Shown here one piece after another: positions 1-7,792 of a stretch of DNA of 19,750 bases. How positions within the stretch are numbered: the stretch's first letter is position 1; each line of letters starts with the position of its first letter. The DNA is from Comamonas sp. lk. Lineage in GTDB: Bacteria > Pseudomonadota > Gammaproteobacteria > Burkholderiales > Burkholderiaceae_C. The notes under the pieces are model-generated. The model was given only the letters and a program-made list of their open reading frames with translations, did no database searches and had not been told where the DNA came from. The position numbers and the translations under genes are program-made. The stretch covers positions 1-19,750 of the forward strand of contig CAMDHL010000010.1 of NCBI GenBank assembly GCA_945898105.1, written 5' to 3'.

Positions 1-993
1 GAATTTGGCGGTCCGGGCTGGAACGCGATCCAAAAACATTTGTTCGAAGAAGAATGCGCCCTGGCCGGTGCGCCGCGCGTGGTGCCCTTTGGGCCGGTCA
101 TGGTGGCCCCGGTCATCATGGCCTTTGGCAATGCCGAGCAGCAACAACGGTTTTTGCCGGGTATCGCCAGCGGCGACGTCTGGTGGAGCCAGGGCTACAG
201 CGAGCCCGGATCGGGGTCGGACTTGGCCTCCCTCAAAACCCGCGCAGAGCGCGTCGGCAACAAATACATCGTGAACGGCCAAAAAACCTGGACCACGCTG
301 GGGCAGTATGGCGAATGGATTTTCTGCCTAGTGCGCACAGCCGCCGAAGGCAAGCCACAAAACGGCATCAGCTTTTTGCTCATCGACATGAAATCCCCTG
401 GCGTTACTGTGCGGCCCATCATCTTGCTGGACGGCTCTGCGGAAGTGAACGAGGTGTTTTTTGATAACGTCGAAGTGCCGGCGGAAAACCTTATCGGCGA
501 GGAAAACAAGGGCTGGAACTACGCCAAATACCTGTTGGCCCACGAACGCACCAATATTGCGGACGTCAACCGTGCCAAGCGGGAGTTGGAGCGCCTAAAG
601 CGCATCGCAAAAACCGAAGGTGTTTACGAGGACATTCGTTTTCGCGACGAAATAGCCAAGCTCGAAGTGGACATCGTGGCCCTGGAGATGATGGTGTTGC
701 GTGTGCTGTCCGCAGAAAAATCGGGCAAGCAGTCGCTTGATATCGCGGGCCTCTTAAAGATCCGCGGCAGCGAAATTCAGCAACGCTACAGCGAATTGAT
801 GATGCTGGCCGCCGGGCCATTTTCCATGCCCTTGATCCGTGAGGCAATGGAGGCCGGCTGGCAGGGTGATCATGTCGGGCACGCCCATTGCGCGCCTCTG
901 GCCTCGACTTATTTCAATTTGCGCAAAACCACTATTTACGGTGGCAGCAACGAAGTGCAGCGCAATATCGTCTCGCAATTTGTACTGGGCTAA
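1..993 (+). CDS. Acyl-CoA dehydrogenase, PimC-like large subunit (5'-partial)
   Basis: The frame is open from base 1 to a TAA at 991-993, so the N-terminus lies outside the window and 330 residues are visible. It is a flavin-dependent acyl-CoA dehydrogenase that forms a trans-2,3 double bond in an acyl-CoA and passes electrons to ETF. Visible marks are an N-domain EFGGPGW segment, the FAD/substrate signature around YSEPGSGSDLAS (about residues 66-77), the beta-domain NGQKTWTT, and a C-terminal IYGGSNEVQRN. The overall pattern matches my recollection of the large subunit of pimeloyl-CoA dehydrogenase (PimC of Rhodopseudomonas palustris). The position that is Glu in medium-chain enzymes (IYEGT) is Gly here, so the catalytic base must lie elsewhere. 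A second acyl-CoA dehydrogenase starts 29 bp downstream, which suggests a two-subunit enzyme. The family is certain. The pimeloyl/dicarboxyl substrate is inferred. Confidence 0.9.
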   Translation, partial: EFGGPGWNAIQKHLFEEECALAGAPRVVPFGPVMVAPVIMAFGNAEQQQRFLPGIASGDVWWSQGYSEPGSGSDLASLKTRAERVGNKYIVNGQKTWTTLGQYGEWIFCLVRTAAEGKPQNGISFLLIDMKSPGVTVRPIILLDGSAEVNEVFFDNVEVPAENLIGEENKGWNYAKYLLAHERTNIADVNRAKRELERLKRIAKTEGVYEDIRFRDEIAKLEVDIVALEMMVLRVLSAEKSGKQSLDIAGLLKIRGSEIQQRYSELMMLAAGPFSMPLIREAMEAGWQGDHVGHAHCAPLASTYFNLRKTTIYGGSNEVQRNIVSQFVLG

Positions 994-1022
994 TTGGCCG
1001 CAGACAACTAAGGAAACTAATC

Positions 1023-2138
1023 ATGGATTTCGATTTCTCTGACGATCAAGAACAACTGCGCGACGCCGTACGCAAGTGGGTGGACAAGGCCTATACCTTC
1101 GAGCGACGCCGCAGCATCGAACAGGCCGGCGGCTTTGACCGTGGCGCTTGGAATGAGTTGGCCGAGCTCGGCCTGTGCGGCCTGTATGTCAGCGAAGAGG
1201 ACGGCGGCATGGGCATGGGCCCGGTCGAGGGCATGGTGGTGATGGAGGAGTTGGGGCGCGGCATCGTGCTAGAACCCCTATCGCACGCTCTGATGTGCGG
1301 CGCACTCCTGTCGGGCTATGCCGATGACCAGACCAAAGCCAAGTGGCTGCCCAAACTGTGCAGCGGTGAGGCCTTGGTCGTCCTGGCTTCCCAGGAGCAA
1401 GGCAAACGCTACAAACTGGACGCTTCCTCTTGTACCGCCAGTGCGGCAGGTGGCGGCTACCAGATCAGCGGCGCCAAAAGCCTGGTGCCCGCCGGTGACC
1501 AAGCGGACGCGTTTTTGCTGTCGGCGATGTGCGAAGGTGAGCTGGCCCTGTTTTTGGTGGAGCGCCAAGCCTCGGGTGTGCAAACGCGTGGCTATGGCAC
1601 CCAGGACGGCGGGCGGGCCGCGGAAGTGCATATGACCAACACGCCGGCCACTCTGATTACACGCCAGGGGCTTACGGCAATGCACCACGCAGTGGACATT
1701 GGTATCGCCGCCTTGTGTGCGCAAGCAGTAGGCGCTATGGATAAAACCCTAGCGATGACGGCTGAATATATGAACACCCGTAAGCAGTTTGGTGCCACCT
1801 TGTCCAGCTTTCAGGCCCTGCGCCACCGGGCTGCCGACATGAAAATGCAGGTGGAATTAGGTCGCTCTATGAGCTACTACGCCAGCCTTAAGCTAAATGC
1901 GCCTGCTCCTGAGCGCAGCGCAGCCCAGGCACGCGCCAAGTACCAGATCGGTCAGTCCATGCGGTATGTGGGCCAGCAGGCGGTGCAATTGCATGGTGGC
2001 ATCGGCGTGACCAATGAGTACATGGTTAGCCATTACTTTAAGGCGCTGACCCAGATGGAAATGTGCTTCGGTGACAGCATGTACCAGCTCGGCGAAGTAT
2101 CGGCACGCATGCAGGACACCGCCGGCGTGTTTGCCTGA
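1023..2138 (+). CDS. Acyl-CoA dehydrogenase, PimD-like small subunit
   Basis: This 371-residue protein starts at ATG 1023, with AAGGA (1010-1014) placed 8 nt upstream. An open frame runs further upstream into the previous gene, but only this start has a ribosome-binding site and gives the family-typical MDFDFSDDQEQLRD opening. The order is the usual one: alpha-helical N-domain with GLYVSEEDGG (about residues 56-65), a poorly conserved beta-domain, then a C-domain with the RKQFG motif and QLHGGIGVTNEY near residues 322-333. It lacks the clear SEPxxGSD-type FAD signature of its neighbour, as expected for the degenerate partner of a heteromeric acyl-CoA dehydrogenase. The gap from the upstream gene is 29 bp, so the two are almost surely co-transcribed. 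It resembles the small subunit of pimeloyl-CoA dehydrogenase. Dicarboxylic or other medium-chain acyl-CoA substrates remain an inference. Confidence 0.88.
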   Translation: MDFDFSDDQEQLRDAVRKWVDKAYTFERRRSIEQAGGFDRGAWNELAELGLCGLYVSEEDGGMGMGPVEGMVVMEELGRGIVLEPLSHALMCGALLSGYADDQTKAKWLPKLCSGEALVVLASQEQGKRYKLDASSCTASAAGGGYQISGAKSLVPAGDQADAFLLSAMCEGELALFLVERQASGVQTRGYGTQDGGRAAEVHMTNTPATLITRQGLTAMHHAVDIGIAALCAQAVGAMDKTLAMTAEYMNTRKQFGATLSSFQALRHRAADMKMQVELGRSMSYYASLKLNAPAPERSAAQARAKYQIGQSMRYVGQQAVQLHGGIGVTNEYMVSHYFKALTQMEMCFGDSMYQLGEVSARMQDTAGVFA

Positions 2139-2531
2139 CACCAGGCGCTTACGTAGGCCTTCGGGCTGCAGCCTGCACCCCGCCTCAACGTCCCGGCCTC
2201 GATCTCGTAATTTGTTGCAGCGCAGCAGGGCGTTCCGCGAACGGGAGCCTGCTGATCTTGTGGCGGCTGTTGCATTGTTAATCCCAAAAAGTGTTGGGCG
2301 GGCGGTCTGCGGCAGGCGCGGTGATGCGTTTGCGGCAATGGCATAGGTGTAAACCACAGTCTGCTGAGCCGTATGTTGCTTAGAGAATATGCCTCGCTTG
2401 ATACCACGGAAGTGCGGACATCATGTGGCAAAGCATTGCATATAAGATGCCTCCGCCGCGAATTGCCAGCCTGTGCCGTAACTGACTGAAACAAGCCAGT
2501 ACCTTAGACAAACCTTTCCCCTCACTTAAAA
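2139..2531. other. Intergenic region between acyl-CoA dehydrogenase and RND operons
   Basis: This 393-bp stretch has no convincing gene. It holds a strong two-part hairpin at 2223-2254 (listed separately) and a TATAAG -10-like hexamer at 2441-2446, without a good -35 at 15-18 bp. The promoter of the downstream efflux operon should lie here but I cannot place it securely. Short open frames on both strands have no ribosome-binding site and no recognisable protein pattern. Confidence 0.6.
2223..2254. other. Two-tier inverted repeat (possible terminator)
   Basis: The outer arms are CAGCAGG (2223-2229) and CCTGCTG (2248-2254), perfect over 7 bp. Inside them CGTTC (2231-2235) and GAACG (2239-2243) pair around a CGC loop. 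It sits about 85 nt after the acyl-CoA dehydrogenase stop codon. It lacks a following T-run, so it is not a textbook intrinsic terminator. It may be a 3' stabilising hairpin or a dispersed intergenic repeat. Confidence 0.45.
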
Positions 2532-3791
2532 ATGAAAAAAACGCGTTCATATTCCTTGCGAAACGCTAGTATTTGTTTCGGATTGTCAGCGGTACTGCTA
2601 GCTGCTTGCGGCAACAAAGAGTCTGCCTCCGGCGGCGGCAATAACGCAGGTGCAGCGCCAGGCGGTGCGGGTGCACCGGCGGCGGCAGTGCCTGCCAGCG
2701 GGGCATCCGGTTCTACCCCACCGATGCCGCCAGTCACCGTCAGCACGGTAGCCGTGGAGCAAAAAGATTTGGCGGTTCGATTGCGCGCCACCGGCGTGGT
2801 ATCGCCCATCAGCAGCGTAGACGTCAAAGCGCAAACCAACTCCATCATCGGCAAGGTGTATGTGCGTGACGGGCAGTTTGTAAAAACAGGCGACGTTTTG
2901 TTTACCCTGGACGCGCGCACGGAAGAAGCCAATATCGTGAAGGCGCAAGCCCAATTAGCAAAAGACACCGCATCCCTCGGCGATGCCCAGCGAATCCTTA
3001 AGCGCAATCAGGAATTGGCCGCTCAAAGCTTCATCGCCCAAGGCCAAGTAGAAACCGCAAGCGCCAATGTTGATGTGTGGACTGCCACCGTCAACTCGGA
3101 TAAGGCGGCGATCGACGCAGCCCGTGTCGCCTTGTCTTATGCACGAATTTTGGCCCCCCAATCGGGTCGCATTGGCACTGTCAACGTGTCCAATGGCGCC
3201 ACGGTCCAGGCCAACATCACAAACTTACTCACGATTACCCAGGTCAACCCGATTGCGGTAACGTTTACGCTACCCCAGCGCAATATCTCAGATGCCCTGG
3301 AAGCACTTAAAGCGGGCGGTGCACCGGTTACTGCCACCTTGGCCGACAACGGTGGCACTTTTAAAGGCAAGCTGCAATTTGTAGACAGCCAGATCGATGC
3401 CGCTTCCGGTTCCGTGAAGGCTAAGGCCTACTTCAAGAACGACGAGGAAAAGCTCTGGCCCGGCGCCTATGTAGAAGTACAGCAAACCCTGCGTGAAATC
3501 AAAGAAGCCTTGGTGATTCCCCAAGGCGCGGTCATTTACAGCGCACGCGGCCCCTTTGCCTATGCGGTGGAAAACGGCAAAGCGGTGGCGCGGCCACTCA
3601 AAATCGTGCAGGCGCAAGGTGCTGAAATTGCCGTAACTGGTGTCACGCTGGGTGAGTCGATTATTTTGGAAGGCAAGCAAAACGTGCGCCCTGGCGGCGC
3701 AGTGGTAGAGCGTAGCAAAGACGCAGCCAAAGATCCGAAAGCTGCAGCCAGCGGCGCAGAAGCGCCTGCCATCAAAGCGAGCGCGCCATGA
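2532..3791 (+). CDS. RND efflux periplasmic adaptor (membrane-fusion lipoprotein)
   Basis: This 419-residue HlyD/MdtA-type adaptor links an inner-membrane RND permease to an outer-membrane channel in tripartite efflux. Residues 1-25 form a lipoprotein signal with lipobox LAAC, so Cys26 should be lipidated. A Gly/Ala/Pro-rich linker follows (about 29-66). The first lipoyl half-motif is at about 97-127 (VKAQTNSIIGKVYVRDGQ), an alpha-helical hairpin at about 130-205, and the second lipoyl half at about 205-235 (ILAPQSGRIG). A beta-barrel and membrane-proximal domain end near residue 395, followed by an Ala/Lys-rich tail. The ATG is chosen because it gives a complete lipoprotein signal; no Shine-Dalgarno is visible in the CCTTTCCCCTCACTTAAA leader. 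Its stop overlaps the permease start by ATGA (3788-3791). The substrate cannot be read from the sequence. It most resembles the MdtA/MuxA branch. Confidence 0.94.
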   Translation: MKKTRSYSLRNASICFGLSAVLLAACGNKESASGGGNNAGAAPGGAGAPAAAVPASGASGSTPPMPPVTVSTVAVEQKDLAVRLRATGVVSPISSVDVKAQTNSIIGKVYVRDGQFVKTGDVLFTLDARTEEANIVKAQAQLAKDTASLGDAQRILKRNQELAAQSFIAQGQVETASANVDVWTATVNSDKAAIDAARVALSYARILAPQSGRIGTVNVSNGATVQANITNLLTITQVNPIAVTFTLPQRNISDALEALKAGGAPVTATLADNGGTFKGKLQFVDSQIDAASGSVKAKAYFKNDEEKLWPGAYVEVQQTLREIKEALVIPQGAVIYSARGPFAYAVENGKAVARPLKIVQAQGAEIAVTGVTLGESIILEGKQNVRPGGAVVERSKDAAKDPKAAASGAEAPAIKASAP

Positions 3792-6700
3792 ATTTCTCGG
3801 AGCTATTTATCCGCCGTCCGGTGATGACGGTGCTCTTGAATTTGAGTATTTTCATGGCCGGGGTGATCGGTTTGCGCAGCATTCCGGTCGCAGCACTGCC
3901 CAGCTATGACACGCCGGTGATCAATGTGTCGGCCTCGCTTCCTGGCGCCAACCCGGACACCATGGCTACTTCAGTTGCGTTGCCGCTGGAAAAGCAGTTT
4001 CAAACCGTTCCCGGCCTTAAAACCATCAGCTCCACCAGCACGCTGGGGCAGACCAATCTGACCTTGGAATTTGAAGAAGGCCGCAACATTGATGCGGCCG
4101 CCGTGGATGTCCAGGCCGCCCTGTTGCGCGCCCAGCGCAGTTTGCCGCAGGACATGACAAATCCGCCGTCTTATCGCAAAGTCAATCCAGCCGACGCGCC
4201 GATCTTGTTTCTGACCCTGACCTCTCCCTCGCTCTCCCCGCAAGAACTGCAGGACTATGCCGAGCACCTGATATCCCCCACCATGTCCACCATCGAAGGC
4301 GTGGCCCAAGTCAACATTTATGGGGCCAAACGGTTTGCCGTGCGGGTACGCGTAAGGCCAGAAACATTGGCCAGCATGAATATAGGGCTGGACGAAGTCA
4401 GTGCCGCATTGCGCGCTGCTAACGTGAATACGCCGGTGGGCACGCTGGACGGCCCGACACAAACGCTGGTCTTGCAAGCGAACAAGCAGCTCAGCAGTGC
4501 GCGTGAATTTGCCAACCTGATCATCAGCAACAAAGGTGGAAACCCGGTGCGCCTGCGTGATGTCGCCAAGGTCGAGGACAGCGTGGAGAACATGCGCACC
4601 TGGGCTACCTTCAATGGCGAGAATGCGATCACGATTGCAGTTCAACGCCAACCCGGTGCCAATACCGTGAAGGTGGTGGACACCATACGCGCAGCGCTGC
4701 CTAATTTGCAGTCGCAGATGCCCGGTTCGGTGGTCATGACCCCGATCAATGATCGCTCTATCTCGGTACGCGACGCGCTGCATGATGTTTCGCTCACCAT
4801 GGCCGGTACCGTAGTCCTGGTGGTGCTGGTCATCTTTTTATTCCTTCGCCGTTTTGTGGCTACTGCCATCCCTACGCTGTCACTTCCTATCTCGCTCATG
4901 GGCGCTATCGCTTTGCTGTGGGGTATGAGTTACAGCCTGGACAATATATCGCTGCTGGGCATGACGCTGGCGGTAGGACTGGTCGTGGACGATGCCATCG
5001 TGGTGCTGGAGAACATCATCCGCCATGTGGAAGACGGCGAAGCGCCCTTCAGTGCAGCCATCAAAGGTGCGCGGGAGGTGGGCTTCACCATCGTGTCGAT
5101 TTCCACCTCCTTGATCGCGGTGTTCATTCCGATCTTTTTTATGCCGGGCGTGATCGGTTTGCTGTTTCACGAATTCGCAGTCGTGGTTAGCTTGGCTATT
5201 TTGGTGTCGGCCTTTGTGTCCCTTACCCTGGTGCCCATGCTGGCCAGCCGCTTTTTGAAAGAAGAATCGCACCAGGCTAAACCCGGCGCGCTAGTGCGTA
5301 TGTTCGAACGCGGCTTTAACAATATGCTGGCCGGCTACACCCGCCTGCTAAACCTGAGCCTGCGCTGGCGCAAAACTGTGTTGCTGTTTGCGGTAGCCAC
5401 CTTCTTTGGTACGGTGTACTTGGTCAACATCATCCCCAAAGGATTTTTCCCGGAAGAGGATATTGGGCAAATCACCGTCACAACGGAAGCGAACGAAGAC
5501 ATTTCATTTGCAGCCATGATCAAGCTGCAAGAGCGCGCTGCAAATATCATACGCAACGACGAAAACGTGGCAGCCGTGAACTCCTTTATCGGCGGCAACA
5601 GTGGCCAAAATTCGGGCCGTATGTTTGTCACGCTCAAGCCGTCGTCCGAGCGTCTGCCGGCTAAAAAAGTGATTGAGAATTTACGTAAAAAGCTGCGCTC
5701 TATCGCCGGCCTGAATGTCTTCATGCGTCCGATTCAAAATCTGCAATTGGGTGGTCGCCCCAGCAAGGCGCAATTCCAGTACGTGCTGCAAAGCGTGCGG
5801 GCCGATGAGCTCAATACCTGGGCAGGCAAATTGCAGGAAAAATTGCGCGCCGATCCACTGTTTCGCGACGTGACCAGCGATGCACAATTCCGATCCTTGC
5901 AAGCCCAGCTCAAGATAGACCGCGATCGCGCCAACAGCCTGGGCGTGAGCATGGAGGCCGTGCGTTCCGCACTGTTCAGCGCATTTGGCGAACGTCAGGT
6001 GTCCACGATCTACCTGCCCACAGACAGTTACCAGGTCATCATGGAAGTCGCACCTGAGGCCAAGCAGGATGAGCAGGCACTGACTAATATTTACGTCCGC
6101 GCCAACACAGGCGCGCTAGTACCGATTAGCAACTTCACCACAGTCGAACGCGTGATGGGCGCAACCTCCATCAACCATGTGGGCCAATTACAGGCTGTCA
6201 CCATTTCATTCAATCTGGCACCTGGCACCGCGCTGGGCGACGCGACCACCAAAATCGACCTAGCCCGCGATGCGATTCAACTGCCCTCCTCAATCATCAC
6301 CTCCTATGGCGGCGATGCAGCAGTATTCAAGAGCTCGCAAGGTGGCCAAGTGGTGCTGGTCGTGGCGGCGCTTTTGGTGATTTATGTGCTGCTCGGCGTG
6401 CTGTATGAGAGCTACATCCACCCCCTGACAATTCTGGCCGGCCTTCCCTCGGCAGCCATGGGAGCGCTAACAACTTTGATGTTATTCGGGCAGGACCTGA
6501 CCCTGATCGCCACCATCGGCGTGATGCTGCTGATCGGCATCGTCAAGAAAAACGCCATCATGATGATCGACTTCGCCCTACAAGCGCAGCGCGAGCAAGG
6601 CATGAGCCCGGAAGAAGCTATTCATACCGCCTGTCTGATGCGCTTTCGTCCGATCATGATGACCTCGCTGGCGGCCATGTTTGGTGCTTTGCCGATTGCC

Positions 6701-6871
6701 CTGGGCGTGGGCGCCGGCGCTGAGTTACGCCAACCCCTGGGATTAGCGGTGGTGGGGGGGCTGGTGTTTTCACAGGCCATTACGCTGTTTATTACACCGG
6801 TGATTTATCTGGCGATGAACCGCTTTAGCGGCACTGGCCCTGTCACGGACCCGACCCTAGATGTATCTTGA
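3788..6871 (+). CDS. RND multidrug efflux permease (HAE1, MdtB/C-like)
   Basis: This 1027-residue inner-membrane proton/drug antiporter is of normal family length. It begins with the typical NFSELFIRRPVMTVLLNLS and the following PSYDTPVINVSASLPGANP. The proton-relay aspartates are D401 and D402 in GLVVDDAIVVLENI (TM4), and the TM10 lysine pair is K920-K921 in GIVKKNAIMMIDFA. Two large periplasmic loops separate TM1/TM2 and TM7/TM8, giving the usual 12-helix duplicated fold. Start ATG 3788 lies inside the adaptor's last codons (ATGA overlap), implying translational coupling. Only one permease gene is present, unlike the MdtB-MdtC pair of enterics, and no outer-membrane factor gene follows: the next gene is on the opposite strand. 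A TolC-type channel must be supplied from elsewhere. Drugs, bile-like compounds or solvents are all possible substrates. Confidence 0.96.
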   Translation: MNFSELFIRRPVMTVLLNLSIFMAGVIGLRSIPVAALPSYDTPVINVSASLPGANPDTMATSVALPLEKQFQTVPGLKTISSTSTLGQTNLTLEFEEGRNIDAAAVDVQAALLRAQRSLPQDMTNPPSYRKVNPADAPILFLTLTSPSLSPQELQDYAEHLISPTMSTIEGVAQVNIYGAKRFAVRVRVRPETLASMNIGLDEVSAALRAANVNTPVGTLDGPTQTLVLQANKQLSSAREFANLIISNKGGNPVRLRDVAKVEDSVENMRTWATFNGENAITIAVQRQPGANTVKVVDTIRAALPNLQSQMPGSVVMTPINDRSISVRDALHDVSLTMAGTVVLVVLVIFLFLRRFVATAIPTLSLPISLMGAIALLWGMSYSLDNISLLGMTLAVGLVVDDAIVVLENIIRHVEDGEAPFSAAIKGAREVGFTIVSISTSLIAVFIPIFFMPGVIGLLFHEFAVVVSLAILVSAFVSLTLVPMLASRFLKEESHQAKPGALVRMFERGFNNMLAGYTRLLNLSLRWRKTVLLFAVATFFGTVYLVNIIPKGFFPEEDIGQITVTTEANEDISFAAMIKLQERAANIIRNDENVAAVNSFIGGNSGQNSGRMFVTLKPSSERLPAKKVIENLRKKLRSIAGLNVFMRPIQNLQLGGRPSKAQFQYVLQSVRADELNTWAGKLQEKLRADPLFRDVTSDAQFRSLQAQLKIDRDRANSLGVSMEAVRSALFSAFGERQVSTIYLPTDSYQVIMEVAPEAKQDEQALTNIYVRANTGALVPISNFTTVERVMGATSINHVGQLQAVTISFNLAPGTALGDATTKIDLARDAIQLPSSIITSYGGDAAVFKSSQGGQVVLVVAALLVIYVLLGVLYESYIHPLTILAGLPSAAMGALTTLMLFGQDLTLIATIGVMLLIGIVKKNAIMMIDFALQAQREQGMSPEEAIHTACLMRFRPIMMTSLAAMFGALPIALGVGAGAELRQPLGLAVVGGLVFSQAITLFITPVIYLAMNRFSGTGPVTDPTLDVS

Positions 6872-6942
6872 GGCCCGCAAGCACTGGCAACTTTCTGAAG
6901 CTTGGATTGCTTTCTGTACTTGCCAGAACGCGTCTCGCTGCC

Positions 6943-7605
6943 CTAACGCCAGAAATGGCGGTCCCGATATCCGTAACCCCAAGGCACCACCACAGTGGGC
7001 GCCATTAATGGGCGGTAACGCACGATAGGGTAGTAAACGCTGGGAGCCGGCACTGTCACATAGGTCACACTAGGCTGGATATATACCGGCGCAGGGGAGG
7101 AAACAATGGTGGTTGTAAGCGGTGCTTGCGTCACCACGGCATTGGCAGGCGATACCTGAACGGCGATAGTGGGACCAGGGTCCTGTGGCATCTGAACGCT
7201 GTACTGCCTGCCGCCAAATTCATACAGAACCTGGTAGCCAGTGGTGCGGTTTTCGACGTAGTTTTGTACGGTACATCGCTCCACGTTTTGGATCCGCTCA
7301 CCGCCCGGGCCTTCCACCCGGTCACCGATAACCGCTCCGCCCACCGCGCCAATAATTGTGGCGACTGCACGCTCGCCGCCGCGCCCCCCAATGGAATTTC
7401 CCAATAAGCCGCCAGCAATTGCCCCTAGTGCTACGCCAGCGCCACTGTTAGCTTGTTGATAACTGACCTGCTCGACGCTGCACACCCTTTGGGGAACGGA
7501 CACCTGTTGCAGGATTGGGGTTGAGGACAGGACGCGACCCACATCCTGGGCCCAGGCGGTGCACAAGGCAGAAATCGTCAAAGTTCCAACAAGCCATGAT
7601 TTCAT
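6943..7605 (-). CDS. Secreted glycine-zipper envelope protein
   Basis: This 220-residue protein starts at ATG 7605. The frame is open upstream, but only this ATG has AAGGAGC placed 5 nt before it and begins a Sec signal peptide (MKSWLVGTLTISALCTAWA, cleaved before QD). The mature part has a glycine-zipper segment, about residues 55-98, with two halves (GVALGAIAGGLLGNSIGG and IIGAVGGAVIGDRVEG). This pattern belongs to the 17-kDa surface antigen/glycine-zipper 2TM outer-membrane group. Cys43 and Cys108 flank the zipper and could form a disulfide. The C-terminal third is rich in Val, Pro, Thr and Tyr (VTYVTVPAPSVYYPIVRY). Such proteins are envelope-located with poorly defined roles in envelope integrity. 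It is convergent with the RND operon and divergent from the PAP2 gene. Confidence 0.85.
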   Translation of the reverse strand: MKSWLVGTLTISALCTAWAQDVGRVLSSTPILQQVSVPQRVCSVEQVSYQQANSGAGVALGAIAGGLLGNSIGGRGGERAVATIIGAVGGAVIGDRVEGPGGERIQNVERCTVQNYVENRTTGYQVLYEFGGRQYSVQMPQDPGPTIAVQVSPANAVVTQAPLTTTIVSSPAPVYIQPSVTYVTVPAPSVYYPIVRYRPLMAPTVVVPWGYGYRDRHFWR

Positions 7606-7694
7606 AAGTTGCTCCTTGGGCAGAATTCGCCGCGGTTTGAATCTGCAGCACAAGCACGGCAGATGGGAACTTAACGCCGTTCGATTGACCCGGG

Positions 7695-7722
7695 TTGACA
7701 GCCTTTACCAGACAGCCATATT
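7695..7722 (+). promoter_or_regulatory. Candidate sigma-70 promoter for the PAP2 gene
   Basis: A perfect -35 TTGACA (7695-7700) is followed after 16 bp by CATATT (7717-7722), which matches the -10 consensus at four positions. Transcription would start near 7730, leaving a 5' leader of about 60 nt before the PAP2 start. It lies in the 187-bp divergent gap. The assignment rests on hexamer matches only. Confidence 0.45.
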
Positions 7723-7769
7723 TGGCCGTCCGCCAGCCTAAGGCGATGGATAATCCCTGTATCAGCTAA

Positions 7770-7788
7770 GCGACGCTCCAAACGTCGC
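7770..7788 (+). promoter_or_regulatory. Hairpin abutting the PAP2 start codon
   Basis: GCGACG (7770-7775) and CGTCGC (7783-7788) are perfect 6-bp arms around a 7-nt loop, ending 4 nt before ATG 7793. It occupies the position of a ribosome-binding site, and no Shine-Dalgarno sequence is visible. If formed in the mRNA it would hinder initiation, so it may limit or regulate translation. This is an inference from base-pairing only. Confidence 0.4.
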
Positions 7789-7792
7789 GCCT

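Noticed and set aside
2418-2446. Sigma-70 promoter with -10 TATAAG for the RND operon
   Set aside because: The -10 is good, but no position 15-18 bp upstream resembles TTGACA, so I left it as a note only.
3971-4783. Long antisense open frame (270 codons) inside the RND permease gene
   Set aside because: It lies fully opposite a certain gene, has no ribosome-binding site or recognisable domain, and is rich in Arg, Gly, His and Gln as expected for a shadow of GC-rich coding DNA.
6884-6926. Inverted repeat CTGGCAA...TTGCCAG between the convergent RND and glycine-zipper genes
   Set aside because: The arms are 7 bp but the loop is 29 nt and no T-run follows on either strand, so I do not call it a terminator.
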